From Spirochaetaceae bacterium (GTDB lineage: Bacteria; Spirochaetota; Spirochaetia; Treponematales; Breznakiellaceae): a DNA stretch of 19,988 nucleotides. Each line of letters starts with the position of its first letter. Within the stretch, counting starts at the first letter, position 1. A program made the translations under genes and the position numbers. The stretch spans positions 1 to 19,988 of the forward strand of contig JAISDF010000108.1 of assembly GCA_031265025.1 (NCBI GenBank), read 5' to 3'. This document shows positions 1-6,025 of this stretch, in pieces. The notes below the pieces were generated by a model. The model saw only the letters and a program-made list of their open reading frames with translations. It was not told the DNA's origin and made no database searches.

Positions 1-851
1 ACCGCGTGGAGCAGCAGTTTTTTGGCGCCTGTTTCCTCGCAGATGGCGTCGGCGATTCTTTCATTGGAAAGTTCAATATAAAAAATCACGGGTATCCTTT
101 CGGCCCTGACCTTGTTGACCAGGAAGGCTATGGTCGCGGCGCTGCATTCGGTCTCGGTGGAGCAGCCGGGGAAGGCGGCATAGTAGCTGAGGCCGTAGGC
201 GTCGGCAAAGTAGCGGAAGGGGAAACGGTCCCCGAATATAAAAGTCTTCCGCCTCGCGCCGCTTATCATGCCCTGAAAAGAAGCGTCCAGTTCCGTTAAT
301 TTTGCCAGGTAGGAAGCGGTGTTTTGGTCATAGACCGCCGCGTTAGGCGCATCCCGCTCTTTAAGAACCTCGGCGATCTTTTGCACGATGAGTTTTGCGT
401 TTCTGGGAGAAGTCCAGACATGCTCGTCATATTCAACTTCTTCTTCTTCGCCTTCCTCCTCGTCCTGCATTCCTTCGACAACAAGCTCTTCCACCACATC
501 CACGCAGTCCATGAGGGTGATGATTTCTATGTTCCCTGTATCTATTGATTCGAGGATACGTTCTATCCAGGCATCGGATTCACCGCCCACATACACAAAG
601 ACATCGCAGTTTTGTATCCTGATAATATCCTGGGGCGTAGGTTCAAAGGAATGGCTCTCCGCGCCCGGCGGAAGCAGCATGGTAAGGTTGACCTTGTTTC
701 CGGCTATTTCGCGGACAAAATCATAGGGCGGAAAGATAGTGGTAACCACATTTATTTTTCCGTTCGCCCGTCCGGCATCCCCCCGTCCCTTGGCCGGCAG
801 GGTCATGGTAAAGGAAAGCGCTATGCATATAAAAAAAACGATTCGCTTCAT
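1..851 (-). CDS. znuA: ZnuA/TroA-type zinc ABC transporter substrate-binding protein (partial, C-terminus outside window)
   Basis: Seen: an open frame starts at 851 on the minus strand behind AAAGGAG and runs off the left edge after about 283 residues. It has a hydrophobic signal peptide (residues 2-20), the solute-binding start VVTTIFPPYDFVREIAG (35-51), the metal-ligand region GAESHSFEPTP with H67, and DEHVWTSP with H144. An acidic run at about 130-143 sits just before H144, where ZnuA proteins often carry a His-rich loop. The later block GDRFPFRYFADAYGL is typical of a Firmicutes/spirochete ZnuA branch. Family knowledge: this protein captures Zn(II) (or Mn) outside the membrane and hands it to a ZnuBC permease, which would lie beyond the window. 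The neighbours, a Fur-type repressor and a small Cys/His exported protein, support zinc. A Mn/Fe TroA role cannot be excluded. Confidence 0.93.
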   Translation of the reverse strand, partial: MKRIVFFICIALSFTMTLPAKGRGDAGRANGKINVVTTIFPPYDFVREIAGNKVNLTMLLPPGAESHSFEPTPQDIIRIQNCDVFVYVGGESDAWIERILESIDTGNIEIITLMDCVDVVEELVVEGMQDEEEGEEEEVEYDEHVWTSPRNAKLIVQKIAEVLKERDAPNAAVYDQNTASYLAKLTELDASFQGMISGARRKTFIFGDRFPFRYFADAYGLSYYAAFPGCSTETECSAATIAFLVNKVRAERIPVIFYIELSNERIADAICEETGAKKLLLHA

Positions 852-982
852 AACTATAAGCTCCTTTGGGAAAACCGGCAGCAGGCCGTTTCTCCCGTTG
901 TTGTCCAGGGCTGTTGTTTGAAAATTCAACAAATTGAAACAGTCCCATAATCACATAAAACGCATACGGAGAACGCGCGTCA

Positions 983-1306
983 TCATGTGTTCATTTTTAC
1001 TTTTAGCTGTACCGCGCTTGTTATGGTAAAACGGAAAGGAACAAGATCGGGGACAAGGAGAACCGGCACAAGAACGCCGGAAGAAAAACCGGAATAAGGG
1101 GCGGCGTATTTGTACTGTCTGAAAAAATCTTCACCCCGCTGTATCAAAAGGCAGACAGGGCATCCCTCGCCGCGGCAATCGTGGTCCGCCTGAACCGCGT
1201 TAAAGCCTTCGGAAAAAACAGGAGTCATAACAAAGCAAAGACAAAGGACAAGGACAAATATCTCCGCCCGTCCTGCCGGACCGTGGTTCAAGCGCCGGCA
1301 AGACAT
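983..1306 (-). CDS. Small exported Cys/His protein of the zinc-uptake locus (HDCxGExCPVC motif)
   Basis: Seen: 107 residues, starting 19 nt inside the 3' end of the fur-type gene and followed by znuA. It has a hydrophobic N-terminal segment (about 15-32, signal peptide or anchor), then the motif HDCRGEGCPVC (about 42-52), and a second hydrophobic stretch near the C-terminus (about 75-97) before a basic tail. Inference: one His and three Cys within eleven residues just after the export signal suggest a periplasmic or membrane metal-binding protein. From memory, small proteins with a similar HDCxGExC motif occur beside fur and zinc ABC genes in Firmicutes. I know no established function. The overlap with fur argues for translational coupling. 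It is unlikely to be a shadow frame because the motif and topology are coherent. Confidence 0.8.
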   Translation of the reverse strand: MSCRRLNHGPAGRAEIFVLVLCLCFVMTPVFSEGFNAVQADHDCRGEGCPVCLLIQRGEDFFRQYKYAAPYSGFSSGVLVPVLLVPDLVPFRFTITSAVQLKVKMNT

Positions 1307-1707
1307 TTTTTACAGGTCCCATAAAAAACAGTTTTAAGCAGGTTGATTTGAAAATCATGCCTCTTGAGGAGATGCCTTTCAATCTTGTCCAGAAAATCGC
1401 AGTCCGCGTGGATGAGAGCGCCGCAGCTTTCGCATTTCAGGTGGAAGTGCTCCCGGCAGTCCGCCTTACCACCCGCGTATTGATAGCAGGCGCTTTTTCC
1501 GCCGGGGAGGACATATTTGCGTATCATCCCGCCGGCGGCCAGTTTTTCAAGATGCCGGTACACGGTGGTCACTCCGATGAACTCCCGTGTATCTTCAAAA
1601 TGGCGTACAATCTGGGTAACGGTTACATGACCGCCCCCCAGGGACTTTATGTAGTCAAGAATGCACTGTCCCTGCCGGGTACGATAATTTTCAGGACGCT
1701 TCGCCAT
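1288..1707 (-). CDS. Fur-family metalloregulator, probably Zur
   Basis: Seen: 139 residues with an N-terminal winged helix (about 5-80, including the recognition-helix motif TTVYRHLEKL), then the metal domain with HFHLKCESCGAL and a second CKKC near the C-terminus. The two CxxC pairs make the structural zinc site common in Fur/Zur/PerR. Family knowledge: with metal bound, these proteins repress uptake genes. The gene lies between a PQ-loop-like gene and znuA, which favours zinc as the signal, although Fur, Zur and PerR cannot be separated by motif alone. A 29-nt near-palindrome containing a Fur-box-like core lies 34 nt upstream of the start and suggests autoregulation. The following small gene overlaps its 3' end by 19 nt. 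Confidence 0.92.
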   Translation of the reverse strand: MAKRPENYRTRQGQCILDYIKSLGGGHVTVTQIVRHFEDTREFIGVTTVYRHLEKLAAGGMIRKYVLPGGKSACYQYAGGKADCREHFHLKCESCGALIHADCDFLDKIERHLLKRHDFQINLLKTVFYGTCKKCLAGA

Positions 1708-1740
1708 TTTTGTATTCTACAAAATTGAACAAAATTTGTC

Positions 1741-1769
1741 AATATGAAAATGAATATCGTTTTCATATT
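1741..1769 (-). promoter_or_regulatory. Fur/Zur-box-like palindrome upstream of the fur-type gene
   Basis: The 29-nt interval is an inverted repeat centred on 1755, with 12 of 14 base pairs matching. Its 19-nt core at 1746-1764, GAAAATGAATATCGTTTTC, matches the classical Fur box GATAATGATAATCATTATC at 14 of 19 positions. It lies between the stop of the PQ-loop-like gene (1769) and the fur-type start (1707). It is the natural autoregulatory operator for fur, the small exported protein and znuA. Confidence 0.75.
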
Positions 1770-2044
1770 TATGAAGGAGTCCCGGCCGCTATATCACGGC
1801 GCCTGTTGATAAACCACAGGGAAATGTCTATCCCTACCATGATGAAGTTAAGAATATAGAGGGCCATCACCGGATCCCTGGAAAACAGGATCTTGTGGGT
1901 AATACCACTGGCATAGCCCACCCATACGATAACGAGAAAAGCAAGGCTCTTTCCCCTGGATGACCGGGCCTTTATGGACTTGAAGATATTCACCGGCCAT
2001 GAGGCGGCAAAACAGAGCAGCATCATTATCTCAAAAATACTCAT
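1769..2044 (-). CDS. Small PQ-loop-like integral membrane protein
   Basis: Seen: 91 residues with three hydrophobic segments (about 4-20, 33-50, 60-80). The motif SWPVNIFKSIKARSSRGKS follows the first segment, and YASGITHKI precedes the last. Family knowledge: the order of a Pro-containing first helix, a short basic loop with GKS, and two more helices resembles small PQ-loop/SWEET-related hypothetical proteins found in Firmicutes and spirochetes. The substrate is unknown. It is the first gene of the minus-strand cluster that continues into fur, but the Fur-box palindrome begins exactly at its stop codon, so fur may have its own promoter. There is almost no room for a 5' leader (see the promoter at 2051-2079). 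Confidence 0.8.
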   Translation of the reverse strand: MSIFEIMMLLCFAASWPVNIFKSIKARSSRGKSLAFLVIVWVGYASGITHKILFSRDPVMALYILNFIMVGIDISLWFINRRRDIAAGTPS

Positions 2045-2050
2045 TACCCC

Positions 2051-2079
2051 AGTATAGTGCGGACAGGCCTATGGCTCAA
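2051..2079 (-). promoter_or_regulatory. Sigma-70-type promoter for the PQ-loop-like gene
   Basis: On the minus strand, TTGAGC (2079-2074) and TATACT (2056-2051) are separated by exactly 17 nt. The predicted transcription start falls at about 2044, which is the first base of the ATG, so the mRNA would be leaderless or nearly so. Prediction from consensus only. Confidence 0.55.
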
Positions 2080-2096
2080 GGATTCCCGCAAGTCAA

Positions 2097-2125
2097 TTGA
2101 CTTTTCCTTGAAGGCAGGGTATGGT
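2097..2125 (+). promoter_or_regulatory. rpsP: Candidate sigma-70 promoter of the rpsP operon
   Basis: TTGACT (2097-2102) and TATGGT (2120-2125) are spaced by 17 nt. The -35 hexamer is half of a perfect 12-bp palindrome, AGTCAATTGACT (2091-2102), that sits between the divergent units. The start would lie near 2132, leaving a leader of roughly 138 nt before rpsP. Confidence 0.5.
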
Positions 2126-2186
2126 GTTTCCATAAGGCGCTGTATTCGGGGCGGTAAACCCTTTCCACGAACAAACGGCGTAAACC

Positions 2187-2226
2187 AAAGCGGCCGGAAC
2201 GGTTGATCCGATCCTGCGGCCGTTTT
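2187..2226 (+). promoter_or_regulatory. GC-rich leader hairpin with U-run upstream of rpsP, possible attenuator
   Basis: AAAGCGGCCG (2187-2196) can pair with CGGCCGTTTT (2217-2226), giving ten pairs including one G-U, around a 20-nt loop that itself contains a small CGG/CCG hairpin (2200-2210). The shape is terminator-like, but the element lies inside the leader of the ribosomal operon, after the candidate promoter and about 44 nt before the start codon. Attenuation or protein binding is an inference. Confidence 0.4.
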
Positions 2227-2269
2227 ACCGGTAAATCGGATTTACGAACGCGGAACCTGAGGAGGACTT

Positions 2270-2539
2270 ATGGGCGCGAGGATTAGACTCAAGAAATTCG
2301 GTACAAAAAAGAGACCGTATTACCGTATTGTGGTCATGGACGGGCGGGCCCCCCGTGACGGCAAGACCATTGAGGAACTGGGTTACTATCATCCCATCGA
2401 AGCCGGAGACAAGCAGATCGTGCTTAATGAGGAAAAAATCAGGGGGTGGCTGAAAAACGGTGCCTCTGTAAGCGATACGGTACACCAGATTCTTAACAAG
2501 AAGAACATAACCCTCGAGTCAGTTTCAAAACTCGGTTAG
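2270..2539 (+). CDS. rpsP: 30S ribosomal protein S16
   Basis: Seen: 89 residues opening with MGARIRLKKFGTKKRPYYRIVV, the S16 signature, followed by RDGKTIEELGYYHP and RGWLKNGASVSDTV, all standard S16 blocks. The length is normal (about 80-90). AGGAGG lies 5 nt before the ATG. S16 binds 16S rRNA in the body of the small subunit early in assembly. It heads the long plus-strand operon and is followed after 50 nt by the KH protein gene, as in many bacteria where rpsP, a KH protein, rimM, trmD and rplS travel together. Confidence 0.98.
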   Translation: MGARIRLKKFGTKKRPYYRIVVMDGRAPRDGKTIEELGYYHPIEAGDKQIVLNEEKIRGWLKNGASVSDTVHQILNKKNITLESVSKLG

Positions 2540-2589
2540 TTTTGAAAGAGCATCTCTGGTGTTATTTGTATTGGGTACAGGAGTAAACA

Positions 2590-2823
2590 ATGGAAAAAGA
2601 TCTGGTTGAATATATAGTGAAATCCCTGGTAGACGATGTGTCCCAGGTTCAGTTGAATGTTGTCGAAGGCGAAAAATCCACCATTCTGGAACTGCGGGTT
2701 GCCCCTGATGATATAGGCAAGGTCATAGGAAAGCACGGCCGCATCGCCAAAGCCATACGAACCGTGCTTCAGGCGGCTACCGCCAAGAGCGGCAAACGCA
2801 CTGTACTTGAGATTCTGGACTGA
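2590..2823 (+). CDS. khpA: KH-domain RNA-binding protein (KhpA/YlqC type)
   Basis: Seen: 77 residues forming a single KH domain. The RNA-contact loop GKHG is at 47-50 within IGKVIGKHGRIAKAIRTVL. AGGAG lies upstream of the ATG. Family knowledge: KhpA is a small RNA chaperone-like protein; in Gram-positives it partners KhpB and influences cell division and sRNA-mediated control. Its position between rpsP and rimM is the classic one. No oddity is visible; the length is typical. Confidence 0.95.
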   Translation: MEKDLVEYIVKSLVDDVSQVQLNVVEGEKSTILELRVAPDDIGKVIGKHGRIAKAIRTVLQAATAKSGKRTVLEILD

Positions 2824-2844
2824 AAAAACAACCATAATGCGGGT

Positions 2845-3372
2845 ATGGTTCAACAGTTTATAGTGGGCCATGTGGGACAGCCCCATGGACTTGAAGGCTT
2901 TGTGAAGATTCACTCGGCATCCGGGGAATGGGAACATCTTCTTGCCCTCAAAGAGATTCTTTTATGCGGAAAAACAGGTGAAAAAACCTGCGTTGTTGAA
3001 GAAACCAGGGCAAATTCCGGTCAAATTCTCATGAAATTCCGGGGAATCGAAACCCCTGAGGCAGCCAGGACCCTGTCGGGCGCCGCTCTGATAACCGGCA
3101 GGGAGCGGGCCGCGCCCCTGGCCGAAAATGAATATTATATTGAAGATCTCAAGGGGCTCGAAGTCGTTTCACCCGGCGCGCAGGACGCCCTGCCGGAACA
3201 GACGGCCGTGGGGACCGTAAACGACGTGATTGAGGGCGGCGGCGGCTGGCTTGTCGAAGTGAGGCTGCTTTCAGGCAAAACTCATCTGGTTCCGTTCAGG
3301 AAGGAATTTTTCGGCGATATGGACAGCGAAAAACGTACCATACCCCTTCTTTCGGAGTGGATTCTTGAATGA
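2845..3372 (+). CDS. rimM: 16S rRNA processing / 30S maturation factor RimM
   Basis: Seen: 175 residues. The N-terminal RimM beta-barrel starts FIVGHVGQPHGLEGFVKIHS (about 5-24), and a PRC-barrel half covers about 95-175, with YYIEDLKGLEV and the C-terminal LVPFRKEF. Family knowledge: RimM binds S19 and helps mature the 3' domain of 16S rRNA. The chosen ATG at 2845 has only a weak Shine-Dalgarno, so it probably relies on read-on from khpA 21 nt upstream. Its TGA overlaps the trmD ATG by 4 nt (ATGA), indicating coupled translation. Confidence 0.94.
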   Translation: MVQQFIVGHVGQPHGLEGFVKIHSASGEWEHLLALKEILLCGKTGEKTCVVEETRANSGQILMKFRGIETPEAARTLSGAALITGRERAAPLAENEYYIEDLKGLEVVSPGAQDALPEQTAVGTVNDVIEGGGGWLVEVRLLSGKTHLVPFRKEFFGDMDSEKRTIPLLSEWILE

Positions 3373-4229
3373 ACTATACCGTCCTGACCCTGTTCCCTGA
3401 AATCATCGACGCCTATTTTGCCAATTCAATCATGGCAAGGGCCGTAAAACGGGGCATCGTCGCCTATCAGGCCCTTAACATACGGGATTTTGCCCATGAC
3501 AGGCATCATACCTGTGATGACGCCCCCTATGGCGGCGGGGCGGGCATGCTGATGATGGCCGAGCCTCTTGGCCTGGCCCTGAAATCCCTTGGCATCGTAA
3601 ACCGGCTTGATTCAGGACAGGAACCCGGCGAAGCTCTGTCCCCGGCAGTTACTCTGTCCCCAAGAGATCTGCCTCCAACAGATGCTCTGTCCCCGGCGCG
3701 GCGGGTGCTGTACCTTTCTCCCGGCGGAAGGCCCTTTGACCAGGCCCTGGCCAGGGAGCTTGCCGGTGAAGACGAACTGGTTCTTATCTGCGGCCGTTAT
3801 GAGGGCATAGACCAGCGTATCATAGACGGGTTTGTGGACGAAGAGCTTTCGGTAGGGGATTATGTGCTTTCCTCAGGCGAAGTGGCCGCCCTGAGCGTAA
3901 TCGACGCCACCTACCGGCTGCTTGAAGAAGTCATTACCCCCGGTTCCCTTGCCGAAGAGAGCTTTTCCGGGGGTTTATTGGAGTATCCCCAGTATACACG
4001 GCCTGAAAAGTATGCTACTATGACAGTCCCTGAACCTTTGCTTTCAGGGCATCATGAACATATCAGGCGATGGCGGCTCCGCAAAAGGGTTGAAAAAACC
4101 CTGAGGGTCAGGCCCGATTTGATCCGCAAGGGTCTTGACGCGGGAATTTTTGACCGGGAAATCTGCGCGCTTATAGACGAATTACAGGACAAACCCGAAA
4201 AAACGGGTCATTCCGAGGGGGAAGCATGA
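3369..4229 (+). CDS. trmD: tRNA (guanine-N1)-methyltransferase TrmD with a proline-rich insertion
   Basis: Seen: 286 residues, longer than the usual 240-255. The SPOUT knot motifs are intact: DRHHTCDDAPYGGGAGMLMM, VLYLSPGGRPFDQ, ICGRYEGIDQRIIDG, SVGDYVLSSGEVAA and LLSGHHEHIRRWRL. TrmD makes m1G37 in tRNAs reading CUN, CCN and CGG codons and so prevents +1 frameshifting. Odd: between MMAEPL and VLYLSP there are 45 residues, against 16 in E. coli TrmD as I recall it. The extra part (about 78-110) carries ALSPA (89-93), TLSPR (95-99) and ALSPA (106-110), all encoded by copies of one DNA repeat, CTCTGTCCCC. The insertion lies in a surface loop before the knot, so activity is probably kept. It overlaps rimM and rplS by 4 nt each. 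Confidence 0.96.
   Translation: MNYTVLTLFPEIIDAYFANSIMARAVKRGIVAYQALNIRDFAHDRHHTCDDAPYGGGAGMLMMAEPLGLALKSLGIVNRLDSGQEPGEALSPAVTLSPRDLPPTDALSPARRVLYLSPGGRPFDQALARELAGEDELVLICGRYEGIDQRIIDGFVDEELSVGDYVLSSGEVAALSVIDATYRLLEEVITPGSLAEESFSGGLLEYPQYTRPEKYATMTVPEPLLSGHHEHIRRWRLRKRVEKTLRVRPDLIRKGLDAGIFDREICALIDELQDKPEKTGHSEGEA
3634..3694 (+). repeat. Three copies of CTCTGTCCCC inside trmD (six exact copies in the window)
   Basis: Exact plus-strand copies of CTCTGTCCCC lie at 3634-3643, 3652-3661 and 3685-3694. A fourth is at 4846-4855 in the next-but-one gene. Reverse-complement copies lie at 5266-5275 and 15141-15150. The longer 12-mer TACTCTGTCCCC is exact at 3650-3661, 4844-4855 and, inverted, 15141-15152. 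All four plus-strand copies are read in the same frame, as Leu-Ser-Pro. Fewer than 0.1 copies of a given 10-mer are expected in 20 kb over both strands. Confidence 0.75.
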
Positions 4230-4630
4230 ACGAGATACGGGCTATTGAAGCCTCCCAGATGAAAGAAACCATCGATGATTTCAAGGTCGGCGATACGGTT
4301 AAAGTGCATTTCAAGATTGTTGAAGGCAAGACCGAGCGTATCCAGATTTATGAGGGTCTGGTGATTGCCATGAAGAACGGCCGGATAGGAAAGACCTTTA
4401 TGGTACGCAAAAATTCCTACGGCGTCGGCGTGGAACGGGTATTTCCCATTCATTCTCCCCGCCTTGCCAAGGTTGAAGTGGTGCGTCCCGGCAAGGTCAG
4501 GCGGGCCAAGCTGTACTATATCCGCGGCAAAGTGGGCAAAGCCGCCAAGATCAAGGAACTGGTGCTGACCAAGCAGGCCAGAGCCGCCAAAGCCCGTTCC
4601 GCCGCCGGGGCCAATACCCCCAAGAGTTGA
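4226..4630 (+). CDS. rplS: 50S ribosomal protein L19
   Basis: Seen: 134 residues with the L19 core FKVGDTVKVHFKIVEGKTER, YEGLVIAMKNG, TFMVRKNSYGVGVERVFP and VRRAKLYYIRGKVGKAAKIKE. The last 15-20 residues are an Ala/Lys/Arg-rich tail beyond the usual length of about 115. L19 sits at the subunit interface and bridges 16S and 23S rRNA. The ATG overlaps the trmD stop (ATGA). The next gene begins 4 nt after its stop. Confidence 0.98.
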   Translation: MNEIRAIEASQMKETIDDFKVGDTVKVHFKIVEGKTERIQIYEGLVIAMKNGRIGKTFMVRKNSYGVGVERVFPIHSPRLAKVEVVRPGKVRRAKLYYIRGKVGKAAKIKELVLTKQARAAKARSAAGANTPKS

Positions 4631-4634
4631 GGCT

Positions 4635-5762
4635 GTGGGGCCCAAGACTCCCCAGGTATCCGGGACAGCATCCCGTACTCCCGGAGTTCCGGCCTCTGCC
4701 GGCGACCGTGTAAAAAAACATACTTCAGCGCGTAAAACACCCTCCGGGGAACATATACCGGGAAAGCAGGGCGCGAAACCCCATGTAGAACAGGCCGGAA
4801 TTTCTTCAAAATCCGGTCCTGCCCGGGGAATGGGCGGGTCCCGTACTCTGTCCCCGGCAGAGCGCCCTACGGGCAACGCGACAGGCATACACAATACAGC
4901 CGCGGTTCAGCCACCGGCCGCCGGGCCGTCAGGTACCGCGTCCCCGGCGGCCCAAACAGCGCCCCCGGCCCAGGCGCTCCGTACCCTGCTCCTTTCCCTC
5001 GGCCTTCCCCCGGACAACCTTTCAGGCTTCCTTCTCACGGCGTTCAAAAATTTTTCCCTGGCCATGGACCCGGCCCGGCTTGCCAAAATCAGGAAGCAGT
5101 TGGGCCGCCTTGCCTCACCGGCCCGCGCTCTGGCCGCCGCCGCCGCGGCCGGCAAGGGTGTCGCGCTGCGCGATGAAGCCCTCTCCGCCTATGCCTCGGC
5201 CATAGACCCCGCCGCAAGGGATTCCGGGCAGTCAGGCGGGGAGCAAAAATCAGGCGGACACGGCGGGGGACAGAGCTTTTCCGAAAAGCGAAAAGACCTG
5301 AGCGCCTTCAGTGAAATCCCAGCCCTTGCCAAGGAAATAAAGGCCCTCTCCGGGGTTGTTGATTCCCGGTGGACCCTTCTAAACCGCCTCCCCGGAAAAG
5401 ACGGCGCTTTCTGGATGGTTTTCCCCCTGAACTATTCGGCTGACGGTGTTGATTTTGATATTACCCTCCGTTTGCTGCTGGAAAACCAGGGCGGTATTCC
5501 CCTCAGGGCTATGCGCCTTGCCGTTGATATTATCAGCGCTGGGGGCCGCCGGCTCTTTGTGCTGGACAAACCGGGAGAGGGCGGAGAGGCGAGGCTTTAC
5601 CTTGATCCCCTTCCTTCCAAAACCGGGCAAATGAGGCTCGAAAAGGAACTGCGCAAGGTTCTTGTTCCCCCGGCAAGCGGCGTCAGGATTCTTGAGGCCG
5701 GCGGCCTGTTTATCCTTGACGGAGAGGCCGGCCTTCCCCTTCGGGTAGACGAGGAAGCCTGA
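4635..5762 (+). CDS. FliK/YlqG-like flagellar hook-length-type hypothetical protein
   Basis: Seen: 375 residues read from a GTG 4 nt after the rplS stop. Residues 1-100 are low-complexity (Pro, Ala, Gly, Ser, Thr) and contain TLSPA (71-75) encoded by the CTCTGTCCCC repeat. An Ala-rich helical region follows (about 105-200). An ordered C-terminal domain (about 225-375) includes WTLLNRLPGKDGAFWMVFPLNY and a later VDIISAGGRRLFVL. Family knowledge: the layout of a disordered N-terminus and a compact C-terminus, immediately before an FlhB C-terminal homologue and after rplS, matches the ylqG-ylqH pair of Bacillus, where YlqG is FliK-like. A role in measuring or switching flagellar export is inferred from position and architecture. 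The GTG start is uncertain because no strong Shine-Dalgarno is seen; coupling to rplS is likely. Confidence 0.75.
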   Translation: MGPKTPQVSGTASRTPGVPASAGDRVKKHTSARKTPSGEHIPGKQGAKPHVEQAGISSKSGPARGMGGSRTLSPAERPTGNATGIHNTAAVQPPAAGPSGTASPAAQTAPPAQALRTLLLSLGLPPDNLSGFLLTAFKNFSLAMDPARLAKIRKQLGRLASPARALAAAAAAGKGVALRDEALSAYASAIDPAARDSGQSGGEQKSGGHGGGQSFSEKRKDLSAFSEIPALAKEIKALSGVVDSRWTLLNRLPGKDGAFWMVFPLNYSADGVDFDITLRLLLENQGGIPLRAMRLAVDIISAGGRRLFVLDKPGEGGEARLYLDPLPSKTGQMRLEKELRKVLVPPASGVRILEAGGLFILDGEAGLPLRVDEEA

Positions 5763-6025
5763 TGGCTGAACTCAGAAACAAGCGGGCCGCTGCCCTGGGC
5801 TACGCCTCCGGGAAAGAAGCGCCTGAGCTTTTGGCCAAGGGCAGGGGCCGGGAGGCGGAACACATCATTGAGCTTGCCCGGGGGGCGGGTATAGAAATAG
5901 TCGAGGACGCGGCCCTGTCCGCGCTACTTGATTCTCAGGTAAAAGTGGGCGATTATATACCAGAACAGTGCTGGGAACTTGTTGCCAAAATCCTGGCCTT
6001 TGTGCTTACAGAGGAAAAAAAATGA
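5762..6025 (+). CDS. FlhB C-terminal-domain homologue (FhlB/YlqH type)
   Basis: Seen: 87 residues matching only the cytoplasmic C-terminal domain of FlhB/YscU: AAALGYASGKEAPELLAKGRGREAEHIIELA, then a VED motif, and finally YIPEQCWELVAKILAFV. The transmembrane part and the NPTH self-cleavage site are absent. Family knowledge: FlhB's cytoplasmic domain controls substrate-specificity switching of the flagellar type III export gate, and free-standing copies can partly replace it. The start overlaps the previous stop by one base (TGATG) and its own stop overlaps the next ATG (ATGA). Pairing with the FliK-like gene supports a joint flagellar export role. Confidence 0.9.
   Translation: MAELRNKRAAALGYASGKEAPELLAKGRGREAEHIIELARGAGIEIVEDAALSALLDSQVKVGDYIPEQCWELVAKILAFVLTEEKK

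Noticed and set aside
918..929. Palindrome TTGAAAATTCAA upstream of znuA
   Set aside because: Short and AT-rich, and does not resemble the Fur-box core at 1746-1764; too weak to call a second operator.
4208..4894. 228-codon open frame on the minus strand
   Set aside because: Antisense to rplS and the start of the FliK-like gene; product is Gly/Pro-rich noise from GC-rich codons.
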